Assembly (NCBI RefSeq): GCF_019448235.1
Contig: NZ_CP080409.1
Coordinates: 2,356,001-2,420,000, forward strand
Length of the DNA stretch: 64,000 nucleotides
Direction of reading: 5' to 3'
Origin: Nocardioides panacisoli
GTDB lineage: Bacteria > Actinomycetota > Actinomycetes > Propionibacteriales > Nocardioidaceae
The notes below the pieces were generated by a model. The model was not told the origin of the DNA, did not search any database, and saw only the letters and a list, made by a program, of their open reading frames with translations. A program made the translations under genes and the position numbers. Each line of letters starts with the position of its first letter. The first letter of the stretch is position 1. Shown here one piece after another: positions 25,730 to 32,998 of the stretch.

Positions 25730-26229
25730 AGCAGCGGCCCCACCACTGTGGCATCCGGGTACGCCGCGAGCTGGCTCTCCCACTGCACCACCTGGCGCGT
25801 GGTGAAGGGACCCACGAGCCGGCCGGTGAGGGTGGCGCTGTCGACGCGGTCGTAGACCTCGATGAACACCGTCGGGATGCGCAGCAGCCACGCCACGACG
25901 AAGAAGGGTGCGGTGACGCCGGCACCGGCGCTGACCACGAGCCGCGGCCGGTGGCGGCGCAGCACGCGCCAGGCCAGGACGACGTTGCGCAGCGCGTTGC
26001 GCGCGTTGCGGGTGGTCGGGAAGTGGGAGTTGATCACGACCTCGCGCTCGAGGCGGTCCTGCACGTCCGGCGTCGGCGGGGCGACCCACAGGCGGCGCCG
26101 GGTGCCCCACCACTCACGCAACGTGAGCAGCTGGGCGAGGTGTCCGCCCTGGCTGGTGACGAGGAGGACGTCGGGCCGCGGCGGGGCTGCCGCGCGGAGA
26201 CGCACCTCCCCGGTGTGCAGGAAGGCCAT
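25726..26229 (-). CDS. Alg14-like membrane subunit of a split glycosyltransferase
   Basis: 167 residues, related to PssD/Alg14. Features are the glycine-rich VLLVTSQGGHLAQLLTL, the acceptor-side region PTTRNARNALRNVVLAWRVL, VSAGAGVTAPFFVVAWLLRI and the conserved FIEVYDRVDSATLTGRLV. It binds the lipid-linked acceptor and recruits the Alg13-like subunit encoded directly downstream (GTGA overlap). It starts 6 bp after the coiled-coil gene's stop, so it belongs to the same transcript. Confidence 0.87.
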   Translation of the reverse strand: MAFLHTGEVRLRAAAPPRPDVLLVTSQGGHLAQLLTLREWWGTRRRLWVAPPTPDVQDRLEREVVINSHFPTTRNARNALRNVVLAWRVLRRHRPRLVVSAGAGVTAPFFVVAWLLRIPTVFIEVYDRVDSATLTGRLVGPFTTRQVVQWESQLAAYPDATVVGPLL

Positions 26230-26235
26230 GACGGG

Positions 26236-27330
26236 TTACCGGCCCCGCTCGCCGTGGTCGGTGCCGCCGATCATCGTCGACTCGGTCGCGGACTCCTCGG
26301 CGTCGTCCCCCGCGTCCTCGGTGTCGGCCGCCGACTCCGGGTCGTCCTCGGGGTCGCTCGCGGAGTCGGTGGCCCCGCCCGCGTCCTCGTCGGTGCCCTC
26401 GGGCCGGATCGCGTCCAGGCCGGCGTCGCTGAGCAGGGCGTCGACCTCGTCGTCGGTCAGGTCCTCGGGCGCGGTCGTCGCGGCGGCGTCGGCGGTGCGG
26501 TGCTCGACCAGCATGGCCTCCATCTCCTCCACGCGGCGCTGGAGGCCGACCACGAAGGAGCCGGCGGCGTCGGCGAACTCCGCGACGCTGGCCCGCGCGT
26601 CGGCGAGCAGGGTGGTCGACTGGGCGAGCAGGTCGCTCGCGCGGGCCCGGAGGATCTCGGCGTCCTTGGCACCGGCGGCAGTGACGCGCGCGACGTAGCG
26701 TGCGGCCTCCTCCTCGGCCTCGATGCGGGCGGTACGACGCGCCTCGAGGCGGATCTCCTCCGCGTCGTCGCGAGCCGTCACCTCGAGGTTCGCCACGAGC
26801 TCGGAGACCGCCCGACGCTGGTCGGCGGCCCAGGCCTTGGTCTCGGCGCGGGAGCGCTGGACGTGACCCTCGGCCTCCTCGGCCAGGCGGTTGGCCATGG
26901 CCCGTGCCTCGAGGAGGATCTGCTCACCCTGGGAGGTGGCGTCGGCGCGTTCGCGTGCGGCCAGCTCGAGCATGGCCTGCGCCTGCTGCTGGGCCTGGAG
27001 CGCCGACTTCAGCGCCTCGCTGTGGCTGGTCGCCTCCTCGGTGACCTCGTGCCACACCTCGGGGCGTTCCACCGGCTCCTCGGAGCTGAGCGACCCGAGT
27101 CGCGCGAGCATCTCGTCCACCGTGTCGCGGGCGGGCGACTCCGAGGGCGTGGTCGTGCCGCCGGTGCCCGTCGACCCCGAGAAGGGCTCCGCCCCGGGAC
27201 TGGGGTGCACGGGGGACGCCGCGGCGTCCTCGGCGGTCTCGGCCGCGCCGTGCTGGTCGGACCACTTCTTCATCTCCGTGCGCCACGAGTCGCCGGGCGA
27301 GGCGTCGTAGGGCTTGTGCCGTTTGAACAT
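26236..27330 (-). CDS. DivIVA-like coiled-coil protein, first gene of the polysaccharide operon
   Basis: 364 residues. The N-terminus MFKRHKPYDASPGDSWRTEM leads into a Ser/Thr/Pro linker, then a long Ala/Glu/Arg coiled coil (about 95-275; for example QGEQILLEARAMANRLAEEA) like DivIVA/SepIVA-type scaffolds, and an acidic, disordered C-terminal tail (280-364). There is no membrane segment. It heads the ten-gene glycan operon, with a GAGGGG site before its ATG. A second, smaller coiled-coil gene heads the opposite glycan operon (31855). A role in localising the polysaccharide machinery is inferred. Confidence 0.75.
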   Translation of the reverse strand: MFKRHKPYDASPGDSWRTEMKKWSDQHGAAETAEDAAASPVHPSPGAEPFSGSTGTGGTTTPSESPARDTVDEMLARLGSLSSEEPVERPEVWHEVTEEATSHSEALKSALQAQQQAQAMLELAARERADATSQGEQILLEARAMANRLAEEAEGHVQRSRAETKAWAADQRRAVSELVANLEVTARDDAEEIRLEARRTARIEAEEEAARYVARVTAAGAKDAEILRARASDLLAQSTTLLADARASVAEFADAAGSFVVGLQRRVEEMEAMLVEHRTADAAATTAPEDLTDDEVDALLSDAGLDAIRPEGTDEDAGGATDSASDPEDDPESAADTEDAGDDAEESATESTMIGGTDHGERGR

Positions 27331-27373
27331 GCCCCTCTAGTGCCGCCCGGGGCCGGTTTGATCCAGCGGATCT

Positions 27374-27385
27374 GGAAAAAGTTTC
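27374..27385. promoter_or_regulatory. A-rich promoter-like element in the sigma / coiled-coil divergent region
   Basis: GGAAAAAGTTTC stands out in this GC-rich gap (27331-27572). A similar GGAGAAAAGTTCA occurs at 31732-31743, in front of the second coiled-coil gene. A further A/T-rich stretch GAGAGTTTTTGTCTGGGACG lies near 27442. They could be promoter elements read by the locally encoded sigma factor; the spacing downstream of the two copies is not the same, so this is tentative. Confidence 0.3.
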
Positions 27386-27572
27386 GGTGGCACCACCCTG
27401 CCCGGCCCGCGTGTCAAGTGCCCACGCCACGAACACGGTGGAGAGTTTTTGTCTGGGACGCGTAACGTCGGCCACCGACCTGCGTTGAGCAGGGTGGCCG
27501 GGAGACCCCCGGCCGGGGGACAACTCGTGGGGTCCGAACGACCTCGCACCATACTTTCTTCTGGGGGAGCAA

Positions 27573-28181
27573 GTGAGCCATAGCGGGACCGACGTGTCCC
27601 CGGGGACGGGACACGCGACGGTGACCCCGCTGCGACCAGGGTTGGCGGAGTTCCGACCTCCGTCCGACGCCGAGTTGCTGGAGGCCTGCCGGGCCGGCGA
27701 CGCCGCAGCGTGGGACCAGGTCGTCGAGCGCTACCAACGCCTCATCTACTCCGTCGCCCTGCGCAACGGACTCTCCGGCGACGACGCCGCCGACATCACC
27801 CAGACCACCTTCGTGGAGCTCGTCGACGCCCTCGACCGCTTCCGCGACGACGACAAGCTGGCGTCGTGGCTGATGACCGTCGCCCGCCGCCAGGCCTGGC
27901 AGCTGCGCACCCGGCTCCGGCGCGTGCAGCCGAGCGACTCCCTCCCCGAGGAGTCCGAGGACCCGTTCTCCGACTGGGGCACCCTCACCACGCTCCACGA
28001 CGCGCTCGCCGAGCTCGGCGGCAAGTGCCGCGACCTCCTCCACGCCCTCTACTTCGATCCCGACGAGCCCAGCTACGCCGAGATCGCCGACCGCATGGGC
28101 CGCTCCATCGGCAGCATCGGACCGCTCCGCGGCCGCTGCCTGCTCCGGCTGCGCAAGATCGTCGGGGAGGACGTCCGATGA
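27573..28181 (+). CDS. ECF-like sigma-70 family sigma factor
   Basis: 202 residues. Region 2 runs from about 28 to 95 (AWDQVVERYQRLIYSVALRN, then DAADITQTTFVELVDALDRF, SWLMTVARRQAWQLRTRLR). A short acidic linker leads to region 4 (about 140-198) with the helix-turn-helix SYAEIADRMGRSIGSIGPLR. It has no region 1.1 or 3. The 34-residue N-terminal extension is low complexity. GTG start at 27573 with GGGGGAGC upstream. Its stop overlaps the next gene by 4 bp (ATGA), and that gene looks like an anti-sigma factor, so its activity is probably controlled by that protein and in turn by the TPR-CHAT protein. Confidence 0.9.
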   Translation: MSHSGTDVSPGTGHATVTPLRPGLAEFRPPSDAELLEACRAGDAAAWDQVVERYQRLIYSVALRNGLSGDDAADITQTTFVELVDALDRFRDDDKLASWLMTVARRQAWQLRTRLRRVQPSDSLPEESEDPFSDWGTLTTLHDALAELGGKCRDLLHALYFDPDEPSYAEIADRMGRSIGSIGPLRGRCLLRLRKIVGEDVR

Positions 28182-28789
28182 CCGAGCCCACCTTCCGCGA
28201 GCTCGCCGACTGGATCGACGGTCGACTCGACGACGAGCGCGCCGCCACGGTGGCGGCGTACGTCGCGAGCGGCGACGCGGACACCCGCGACGCCGTGGCA
28301 TGGCTGCGTGAGTTCAAGCAGGCGGCGGGCCTCCTGCCGCTCCAGGCACCGCCTCCCGAGGTCGGCGAGGCCGCACGCGACGCCTTCCGCCAGCTGCGCA
28401 CCCCGCGGGGCGTCGACCCGCGGTGGTTCACGGTGCGCTTCGACTCCCGGCTGGCCCCCGCCGCCGGCATCCGCACCACGGGCACCGCACCCGCCTCGTT
28501 CCACCTCGACCTCGAGGGCCACGGCCTCACGGTGAGTGTCGACCTCACCCGGGTCGACGAGACCCACCTCGACGTCGACGGCGCGATCCGGGGTGCGGAC
28601 GCGGACGCGTCGCGCACGTCACGGCCGGTCGCCGTGGTGTTCCTGGCCGCCGGCGAGGAGCTCGCCACCGTGCCGGTCGACCGACGCGGGCACTTCGCCA
28701 CGCGTGTGCCGGTCGAGGTCGACGAGCTGCGCGTCGTGGCCGGCGGCGGCGTCATCCGCGCTCGGCTGACGGTCCGGGACGGATCGTGA
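28178..28789 (+). CDS. Zinc-less anti-sigma-like protein with C-terminal beta domain
   Basis: 203 residues. The first 55 residues (LADWIDGRLDDERAATVAAY then VASGDADTRDAVAWLREF) follow the layout of ZAS anti-sigma domains, LADWLDGRL...HLAxCxxCRxxVAWLR, but the zinc-binding His/Cys residues are replaced (Y, S, A). Residues about 90-203 alternate as beta strands (FHLDLEGHGLTVSVDLTRVD, RPVAVVFLAAGEELATVPVD). No membrane helix is seen, so it is cytoplasmic. It overlaps the sigma gene by ATGA and the CHAT gene by GTGA. The obvious inference is that it binds the sigma factor and is sensed, released or cleaved through the CHAT protease. No database family is claimed. Confidence 0.72.
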   Translation: MTEPTFRELADWIDGRLDDERAATVAAYVASGDADTRDAVAWLREFKQAAGLLPLQAPPPEVGEAARDAFRQLRTPRGVDPRWFTVRFDSRLAPAAGIRTTGTAPASFHLDLEGHGLTVSVDLTRVDETHLDVDGAIRGADADASRTSRPVAVVFLAAGEELATVPVDRRGHFATRVPVEVDELRVVAGGGVIRARLTVRDGS

Positions 28790-31503
28790 CCGCGGGGAGT
28801 GACCGGGCGGAGACGGCCGCCCCGTCACCACGCGACCTGGTCACCGGCGCCGAGGAGGCCGCCTGGACGGACCCGGTCGCGGCACTCACCCTGTTGGAGG
28901 AGGCGATCACCCCGTTGATGCGGCGCTCCGAGCCCGCCACGGCCGCCCGCGCCTCCTACCTGCGTGCCCGGTTGCTCTCCGACCAGGGGCACTACGACGA
29001 GGCACTGGGTGCGATCCGCACCGCTCGTCGTGACTGGCTCGTCGCCGGCAACGAACTCGAGGCGCTGCGCACCGACCTCGGCACGGGCACCGTGCTGATC
29101 GAGGTCGGCGACCACCAGCAGGCCATCGACGTCTCCGAGCGGCTGCTGGAGTCCCTCGACGCCGCCCCCGGCAGCGACCCCACGCTGCGCCGCACCATCG
29201 TGGCCGGCGCCCACGGCAACATCGGCAACGCGCACACGCTGATGGGCAACCACCGACTGTCGCTGCAGAACTACGACGTCGCGGCCAACCTCTTCGCCGC
29301 GCTCGGGCGCACCGAGATGCAGGCGCAGATGGATGCCAACGGCGCGATCGCGATGATCAAGCTCGGGATGGCCCACCGCGCGGTGGCCCAGCTGCGGCGC
29401 GCACGCGAGGTGCTGCTGGACCTCGAGCACAACCTCGCCGCCGCGAAGACGTTGCCCGATCTCGCCGAGGCACAACTGCTGCTCGGCCAGCCCTTCGAGG
29501 CCAACCGCACGCTGGTCGAGGCCGAGGCGGAGCTCGAGCAGCTCCATGCCGTCCCGGAGCTGGCCCGGCTCCAGCTGGTGCGTGCCCAGGCGCTCAGCGA
29601 GATGGGGCTCCGCGACGACGCCCACCGCCAGGCGCACGCCGCGGCCGACACCTTCCGGGCCCTGAACATGCTCGCCGAGGGCGGGGAGGCGGCGCGCCTC
29701 GCCGGCCTGATGGCGCTCGAGCTCCAGGACCGGGAGACCGCCGCGTCCGAGCTCAGCACCGCCGAGCGCCTCTCCAACGCCGCCAACGACAAGAGCAGCC
29801 TCGCGCGGACGTGGCTGCTCCAGGGCCATCTCGCTGCCGTCAACGGACGCGACCAGGAGGCCCGCACCCTCGGTGAGCGCGCGTTGTCGCGGTTCCTCAC
29901 CACCGAGCAGGGAGCCGACACCGCCGAGGCCCACCTCTACCTCGCCCACCACGCCCTCGACCCGGACGAAGCGGCCGAGCACCTCGCGTCGGCGAGCGCG
30001 ATCATCGACCGCCTCGACCTCCCGCTCCTCGGGTTGCGGCGCGACCTCGTCGCCGCCCACCTGGCGGCACAGCGCGGCGACCTCACCGAGGCCGCACGGA
30101 TCCTGGAGACCGCGTTCGCGCACCAGCGCAGCGAGCTGGTCAGCGCCGGCGGCCACGAGCTCTACCTGCGCGCCAGCACCGGGCTCAGCCAGATCGTCGA
30201 CCAGCTGATCCACGTCCTGGTCCGGTCGGGCACCGACGCCGACACGATCCGCGCCTGGCAATTCGCCACCCGTGCCAGTCGCTCGCTGCTCACCCGCCTG
30301 GGCAGCATTTCCGCCGAGGCGCGCGCCACCACCTCGGCCCAGGGGCCGGACGGCCCGGCCACCGAGGTGTGGCACAAGCTCTCCGACCTCTACGACGAGT
30401 ACGCCGCACACGAGTCCCGACGCGAGGTCCTGGGCGGCCGCATCCGGGACCTGCAGCACCGCACCATCCGCCACTACCTGCTGCAGCTGCAGGTGCCACC
30501 CAATCCGGACCCCGCGGTGGCGCCGGTGCCGGAGTACCCGGTCCTCCACTTCCACGTGACCGGCGCCGATGTCATCGCGTTCGTGCTGCGCGACGGGTAC
30601 GCCGACGCACGGATCCTCACCGGGGCCGCGGAGGAGTGCCGCGACCTCGTGCGCCAGTGGCGTTCGGAGTGCGCCCGCATGGCGGCGGTCACCGAGCATC
30701 GTGACTCGCCGGCGGAGAGCGCCGACGTCGACGCGTTGCTGCGTGCCTTCGGCGAGGTGCTCCTCGAGCCGTTGCGGGACCTGCTGGCCGACCTCGAGGG
30801 CGAGGCCCTCCAGGTCAACCCGCACCGCCACCTGCACGCCGTGCCGTTCGAGGCGCTCCCCTTCGACGGTGCCACCCTCGGCGACACGGTGGCGCTGTGG
30901 TTCTCCCCCGGCCGGTCCGCCCACGGCGGCGACGCGACGGCCCCGGACCGCCGGTCCCCCCGGGTGCTCGCGGTGCCCGACGACGTGGCCCCCGAGATCG
31001 GGGCCGAGGCGCGAGCCATCGCCGACGGCGCCCCGGGCGCTGCGGTCCACGTCGGCGAGGCAGCAACCGCCGACACCCTCCTGAGCAGCGACCTCCGCGG
31101 AGGGCTGCTCCACCTCGCCTGCCACGGCGAGTTCCACGATCCCCATCCGGTGTTCTCGCGGGTCCGGATGGCCGACCGATGGGTCACCGGTGCTGAGATG
31201 ACGGGACTGGACCTCACCGACAGTGATGTCATCCTCAGCTGCTGTGACCTCGGTCGGGCCTCCGACGTCCACACCGAGGCGCTCGGATTCACCTGGTCAC
31301 TCTTCGTGGCCGGGGCCCGCTCAGTGGTGGCATGCAATTGGTCCGTCGACGACGGATCAACGGCACTGTTCATGAAATCGCTGCACGTACATCTCGGGAG
31401 CGGTGCGGGGTTGGCCCAGGCGGTCGACCTCGCGCGTCGCGACGTCCGGCGAGCCTTCCCCCACCCCTACCACTGGGCACCGTTCCGCTATTTCTGCTCC
31501 TGA
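28786..31503 (+). CDS. TPR-CHAT protein (caspase-like protease with tetratricopeptide repeats)
   Basis: 905 residues. Residues about 20-520 are helical TPR-like repeats (for example YLRARLLSDQGHYDEALGAI and GNIGNAHTLMGNHRLSLQNY). The CHAT domain runs from about 585 to 905, with the catalytic histidine H780 in LLHLACHGEF and the cysteine C820 in DVILSCCDLGRA; the nearby C819 replaces the usual Ala/Gly. It continues with SLFVAGARSVVACNWSVDD and ends HWAPFRYFC, as in active CHAT proteases. The GTG start at 28786 overlaps the anti-sigma-like stop (GTGA), and the gene sits 16 bp before a small secreted peptide gene. CHAT proteases in other systems cleave gasdermins or Csx30; the substrate here is unknown but the adjacent gene products are candidates. 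Confidence 0.9.
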   Translation: MTAGSDRAETAAPSPRDLVTGAEEAAWTDPVAALTLLEEAITPLMRRSEPATAARASYLRARLLSDQGHYDEALGAIRTARRDWLVAGNELEALRTDLGTGTVLIEVGDHQQAIDVSERLLESLDAAPGSDPTLRRTIVAGAHGNIGNAHTLMGNHRLSLQNYDVAANLFAALGRTEMQAQMDANGAIAMIKLGMAHRAVAQLRRAREVLLDLEHNLAAAKTLPDLAEAQLLLGQPFEANRTLVEAEAELEQLHAVPELARLQLVRAQALSEMGLRDDAHRQAHAAADTFRALNMLAEGGEAARLAGLMALELQDRETAASELSTAERLSNAANDKSSLARTWLLQGHLAAVNGRDQEARTLGERALSRFLTTEQGADTAEAHLYLAHHALDPDEAAEHLASASAIIDRLDLPLLGLRRDLVAAHLAAQRGDLTEAARILETAFAHQRSELVSAGGHELYLRASTGLSQIVDQLIHVLVRSGTDADTIRAWQFATRASRSLLTRLGSISAEARATTSAQGPDGPATEVWHKLSDLYDEYAAHESRREVLGGRIRDLQHRTIRHYLLQLQVPPNPDPAVAPVPEYPVLHFHVTGADVIAFVLRDGYADARILTGAAEECRDLVRQWRSECARMAAVTEHRDSPAESADVDALLRAFGEVLLEPLRDLLADLEGEALQVNPHRHLHAVPFEALPFDGATLGDTVALWFSPGRSAHGGDATAPDRRSPRVLAVPDDVAPEIGAEARAIADGAPGAAVHVGEAATADTLLSSDLRGGLLHLACHGEFHDPHPVFSRVRMADRWVTGAEMTGLDLTDSDVILSCCDLGRASDVHTEALGFTWSLFVAGARSVVACNWSVDDGSTALFMKSLHVHLGSGAGLAQAVDLARRDVRRAFPHPYHWAPFRYFCS

Positions 31504-31519
31504 CCGGAAGGTTCATCCC

Positions 31520-31714
31520 ATGCGCCGTGCCTGCGCTTTCGTCTGCTCCCTGTTCATCGCCCTCGTCCTCCAGTGGGGCGTCGCCGACCCGGCCACCGCC
31601 AAGAAGGCCAAGCCGGCCCCCGAGGACGACACGACCACCAGCGAGGTGCAGGACTCGTCGGGCACCTTCACCGGCGGTCCGTCGACCACGATGAGGGTCC
31701 ACGGCTCCTGGTGA
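31520..31714 (+). CDS. Small secreted peptide linked to the CHAT gene
   Basis: 64 residues. A clear signal peptide (MRRACAFVCSLFIALVLQWG, then VADPATA) leaves a mature peptide of about 36 residues, KKAKPAPEDDTTTSEVQDSS then GTFTGGPSTTMRVHGSW: basic start, acidic middle, aromatic end. GGAAGG is 8 nt upstream of the ATG, overlapping the tail of the CHAT gene, so translation in the same transcript is likely. No cysteines remain after cleavage. No family is recognised. It could be a signal, a surface peptide or a sensor of the envelope state. The gene is short but the start site, signal peptide and position make it credible. Confidence 0.65.
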   Translation: MRRACAFVCSLFIALVLQWGVADPATAKKAKPAPEDDTTTSEVQDSSGTFTGGPSTTMRVHGSW

Positions 31715-31731
31715 CCCCTCGGGGCGGACGA

Positions 31732-31743
31732 GGAGAAAAGTTC
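31732..31743 (+). promoter_or_regulatory. A-rich promoter-like element upstream of second glycan operon
   Basis: GGAGAAAAGTTC resembles the element at 27374-27385 upstream of the sigma gene. It lies 112 bp before the TTG start at 31855. It may mark a promoter for the coiled coil / sugar transferase operon, possibly shared with the sigma regulon. The evidence is only the local sequence similarity. Confidence 0.3.
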
Positions 31744-31854
31744 ACCCCGAACGAATCAAAACCCTGCTCGGGCGCACTGGTGGTGTAGTGAGCCGTCGGC
31801 TCACCGCGAGCGCAGGCCACCTGCCTCGCCGGAACGACCGGAGAGCCCGCTGCA

Positions 31855-32310
31855 TTGACCGAGCAGAACGCCGACGACAGCCACCACACCGACCAGGTGT
31901 CGGGGGCGCCGTGGCCGTTGCGCTTCCCCCACCTGGAGATCGACGCGTTGCTCCAACGCCTCGAGGAGGAGCGCACCGAGCCCGGTGACGCCGAGCGCCT
32001 GCTGCGCCTCGTCGACGACGAGGCACGGCGACTGCGTACGACGGTGATGCGCCTCGCCGCCGGGCGGATCGCGGAGGCCCAGGACGAGGCCAGTGACATC
32101 ATCCGCGCCGCCCACGACCAGGCCGACCAGGTGCGTGCCGTCGGACTCGACGTGCTCACCTCGCGCCTGGACGAGGCCGACACGGTCGCGGCGACCCTGA
32201 AGGACATGGCGCGTCGCGCACGCGCCGCGATCGACGTCCCCGGAGCCGGCTCCCCGCTCACCGAACCGGGGAGCGGCGATGCGCCCCCCGGACGAGGAGT
32301 GTCGCGATGA
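31855..32310 (+). CDS. Small DivIVA-like coiled-coil protein
   Basis: 151 residues. After a 25-residue lead, FPHLEIDALLQRLEEERTEP begins a mostly helical Ala/Glu/Arg region with heptads (RIAEAQDEASDIIRAAHDQA, DVLTSRLDEADTVAATLKDM), ending in a Gly/Pro-rich tail. The style matches the longer coiled-coil protein at 26236-27330 (compare AKDAEILRARASDLLAQ). The start is TTG at 31855, with GGAGAG about 9 nt upstream; no ATG is available before the conserved region. It overlaps the sugar transferase by 4 bp (ATGA). A scaffolding role for the priming enzyme is inferred. Confidence 0.7.
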   Translation: MTEQNADDSHHTDQVSGAPWPLRFPHLEIDALLQRLEEERTEPGDAERLLRLVDDEARRLRTTVMRLAAGRIAEAQDEASDIIRAAHDQADQVRAVGLDVLTSRLDEADTVAATLKDMARRARAAIDVPGAGSPLTEPGSGDAPPGRGVSR

Positions 32311-32996
32311 CCGCCGATCCCAGCGTCCACCCGCCGTCGACACCGGTGCCGGTGCCACCGCCGACCACCGCACCACCCGAGCCACGACGTGTCCGGCACG
32401 AGCGCCTGAAGCGGGGGCTCGACGTCAGCGTCGCGTGGACGCTGCTGGTGGGCCTCGCCCCGCTGCTGGTCCTCATCGCCGCCCTGGTGCGCCTGGACAC
32501 CCGCGGCCCCGCCCTCTTCCGGCAGGAGCGGATCGGTCAGGGTGGCCGACGGATCCGGGTCTACAAGTTCCGGTCGATGGTGGCCGACGCCGAGCGCATG
32601 CGTGCGCCGCTGGAGTCGCACAACGAGGTGGCGGCCGGTCCGCTGTTCAAGATGCGTCGCGATCCCCGCATCACACGCGTGGGTCGCTGGCTGCGGCGTA
32701 CGTCGCTGGACGAGTTGCCGCAGCTGATCAACGTCGCCCGGGGCTCGATGTCCCTCGTCGGCCCGCGACCGGCCCTGCCCCACGAGGTCGAGCAGTACCC
32801 CGCCGACGTGCACCGGCGACTGTGGGTCAAGCCCGGCATGACCGGGCTCTGGCAGGTCAGCGGACGCAGCGACCTGCCGTGGGAGGAGGCCATCGCGCTG
32901 GACCTGCACTACGTCGAGCACCAGTCGATCGGGCTGGACCTCTCGGTGCTGGCCCGCACCGTGCCGGCGGTGGTCAAGGGACGGGGGGCCTACTGA
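32307..32996 (+). CDS. Priming sugar transferase (undecaprenyl-phosphate sugar-1-phosphate transferase)
   Basis: 229 residues. A Pro-rich lead is followed by one membrane helix (VAWTLLVGLAPLLVLIAAL) and the catalytic domain with RGPALFRQERIGQGGRRI, YKFRSMVADAE, TSLDELPQLINVARGSMSLV and PGMTGLWQVSGRS. These are all hallmark motifs of the bacterial sugar transferase family (WcaJ/PglC C-terminal type). It starts the repeat unit by placing a sugar-1-phosphate on undecaprenyl phosphate at the inner membrane face. It is coupled upstream to the coiled-coil gene and downstream to the phosphotransferase-fold gene (2-bp gap). Confidence 0.92.
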   Translation: MTADPSVHPPSTPVPVPPPTTAPPEPRRVRHERLKRGLDVSVAWTLLVGLAPLLVLIAALVRLDTRGPALFRQERIGQGGRRIRVYKFRSMVADAERMRAPLESHNEVAAGPLFKMRRDPRITRVGRWLRRTSLDELPQLINVARGSMSLVGPRPALPHEVEQYPADVHRRLWVKPGMTGLWQVSGRSDLPWEEAIALDLHYVEHQSIGLDLSVLARTVPAVVKGRGAY

Positions 32997-32998
32997 CC

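Noticed and set aside
28786..31503. TPR-CHAT gene as part of a CRISPR type III-E (Craspase) locus
   Set aside because: No cas gene, gRAMP-like protein or repeat array is visible anywhere in the 64 kb; only the sigma / inhibitor / TPR-CHAT logic is similar.
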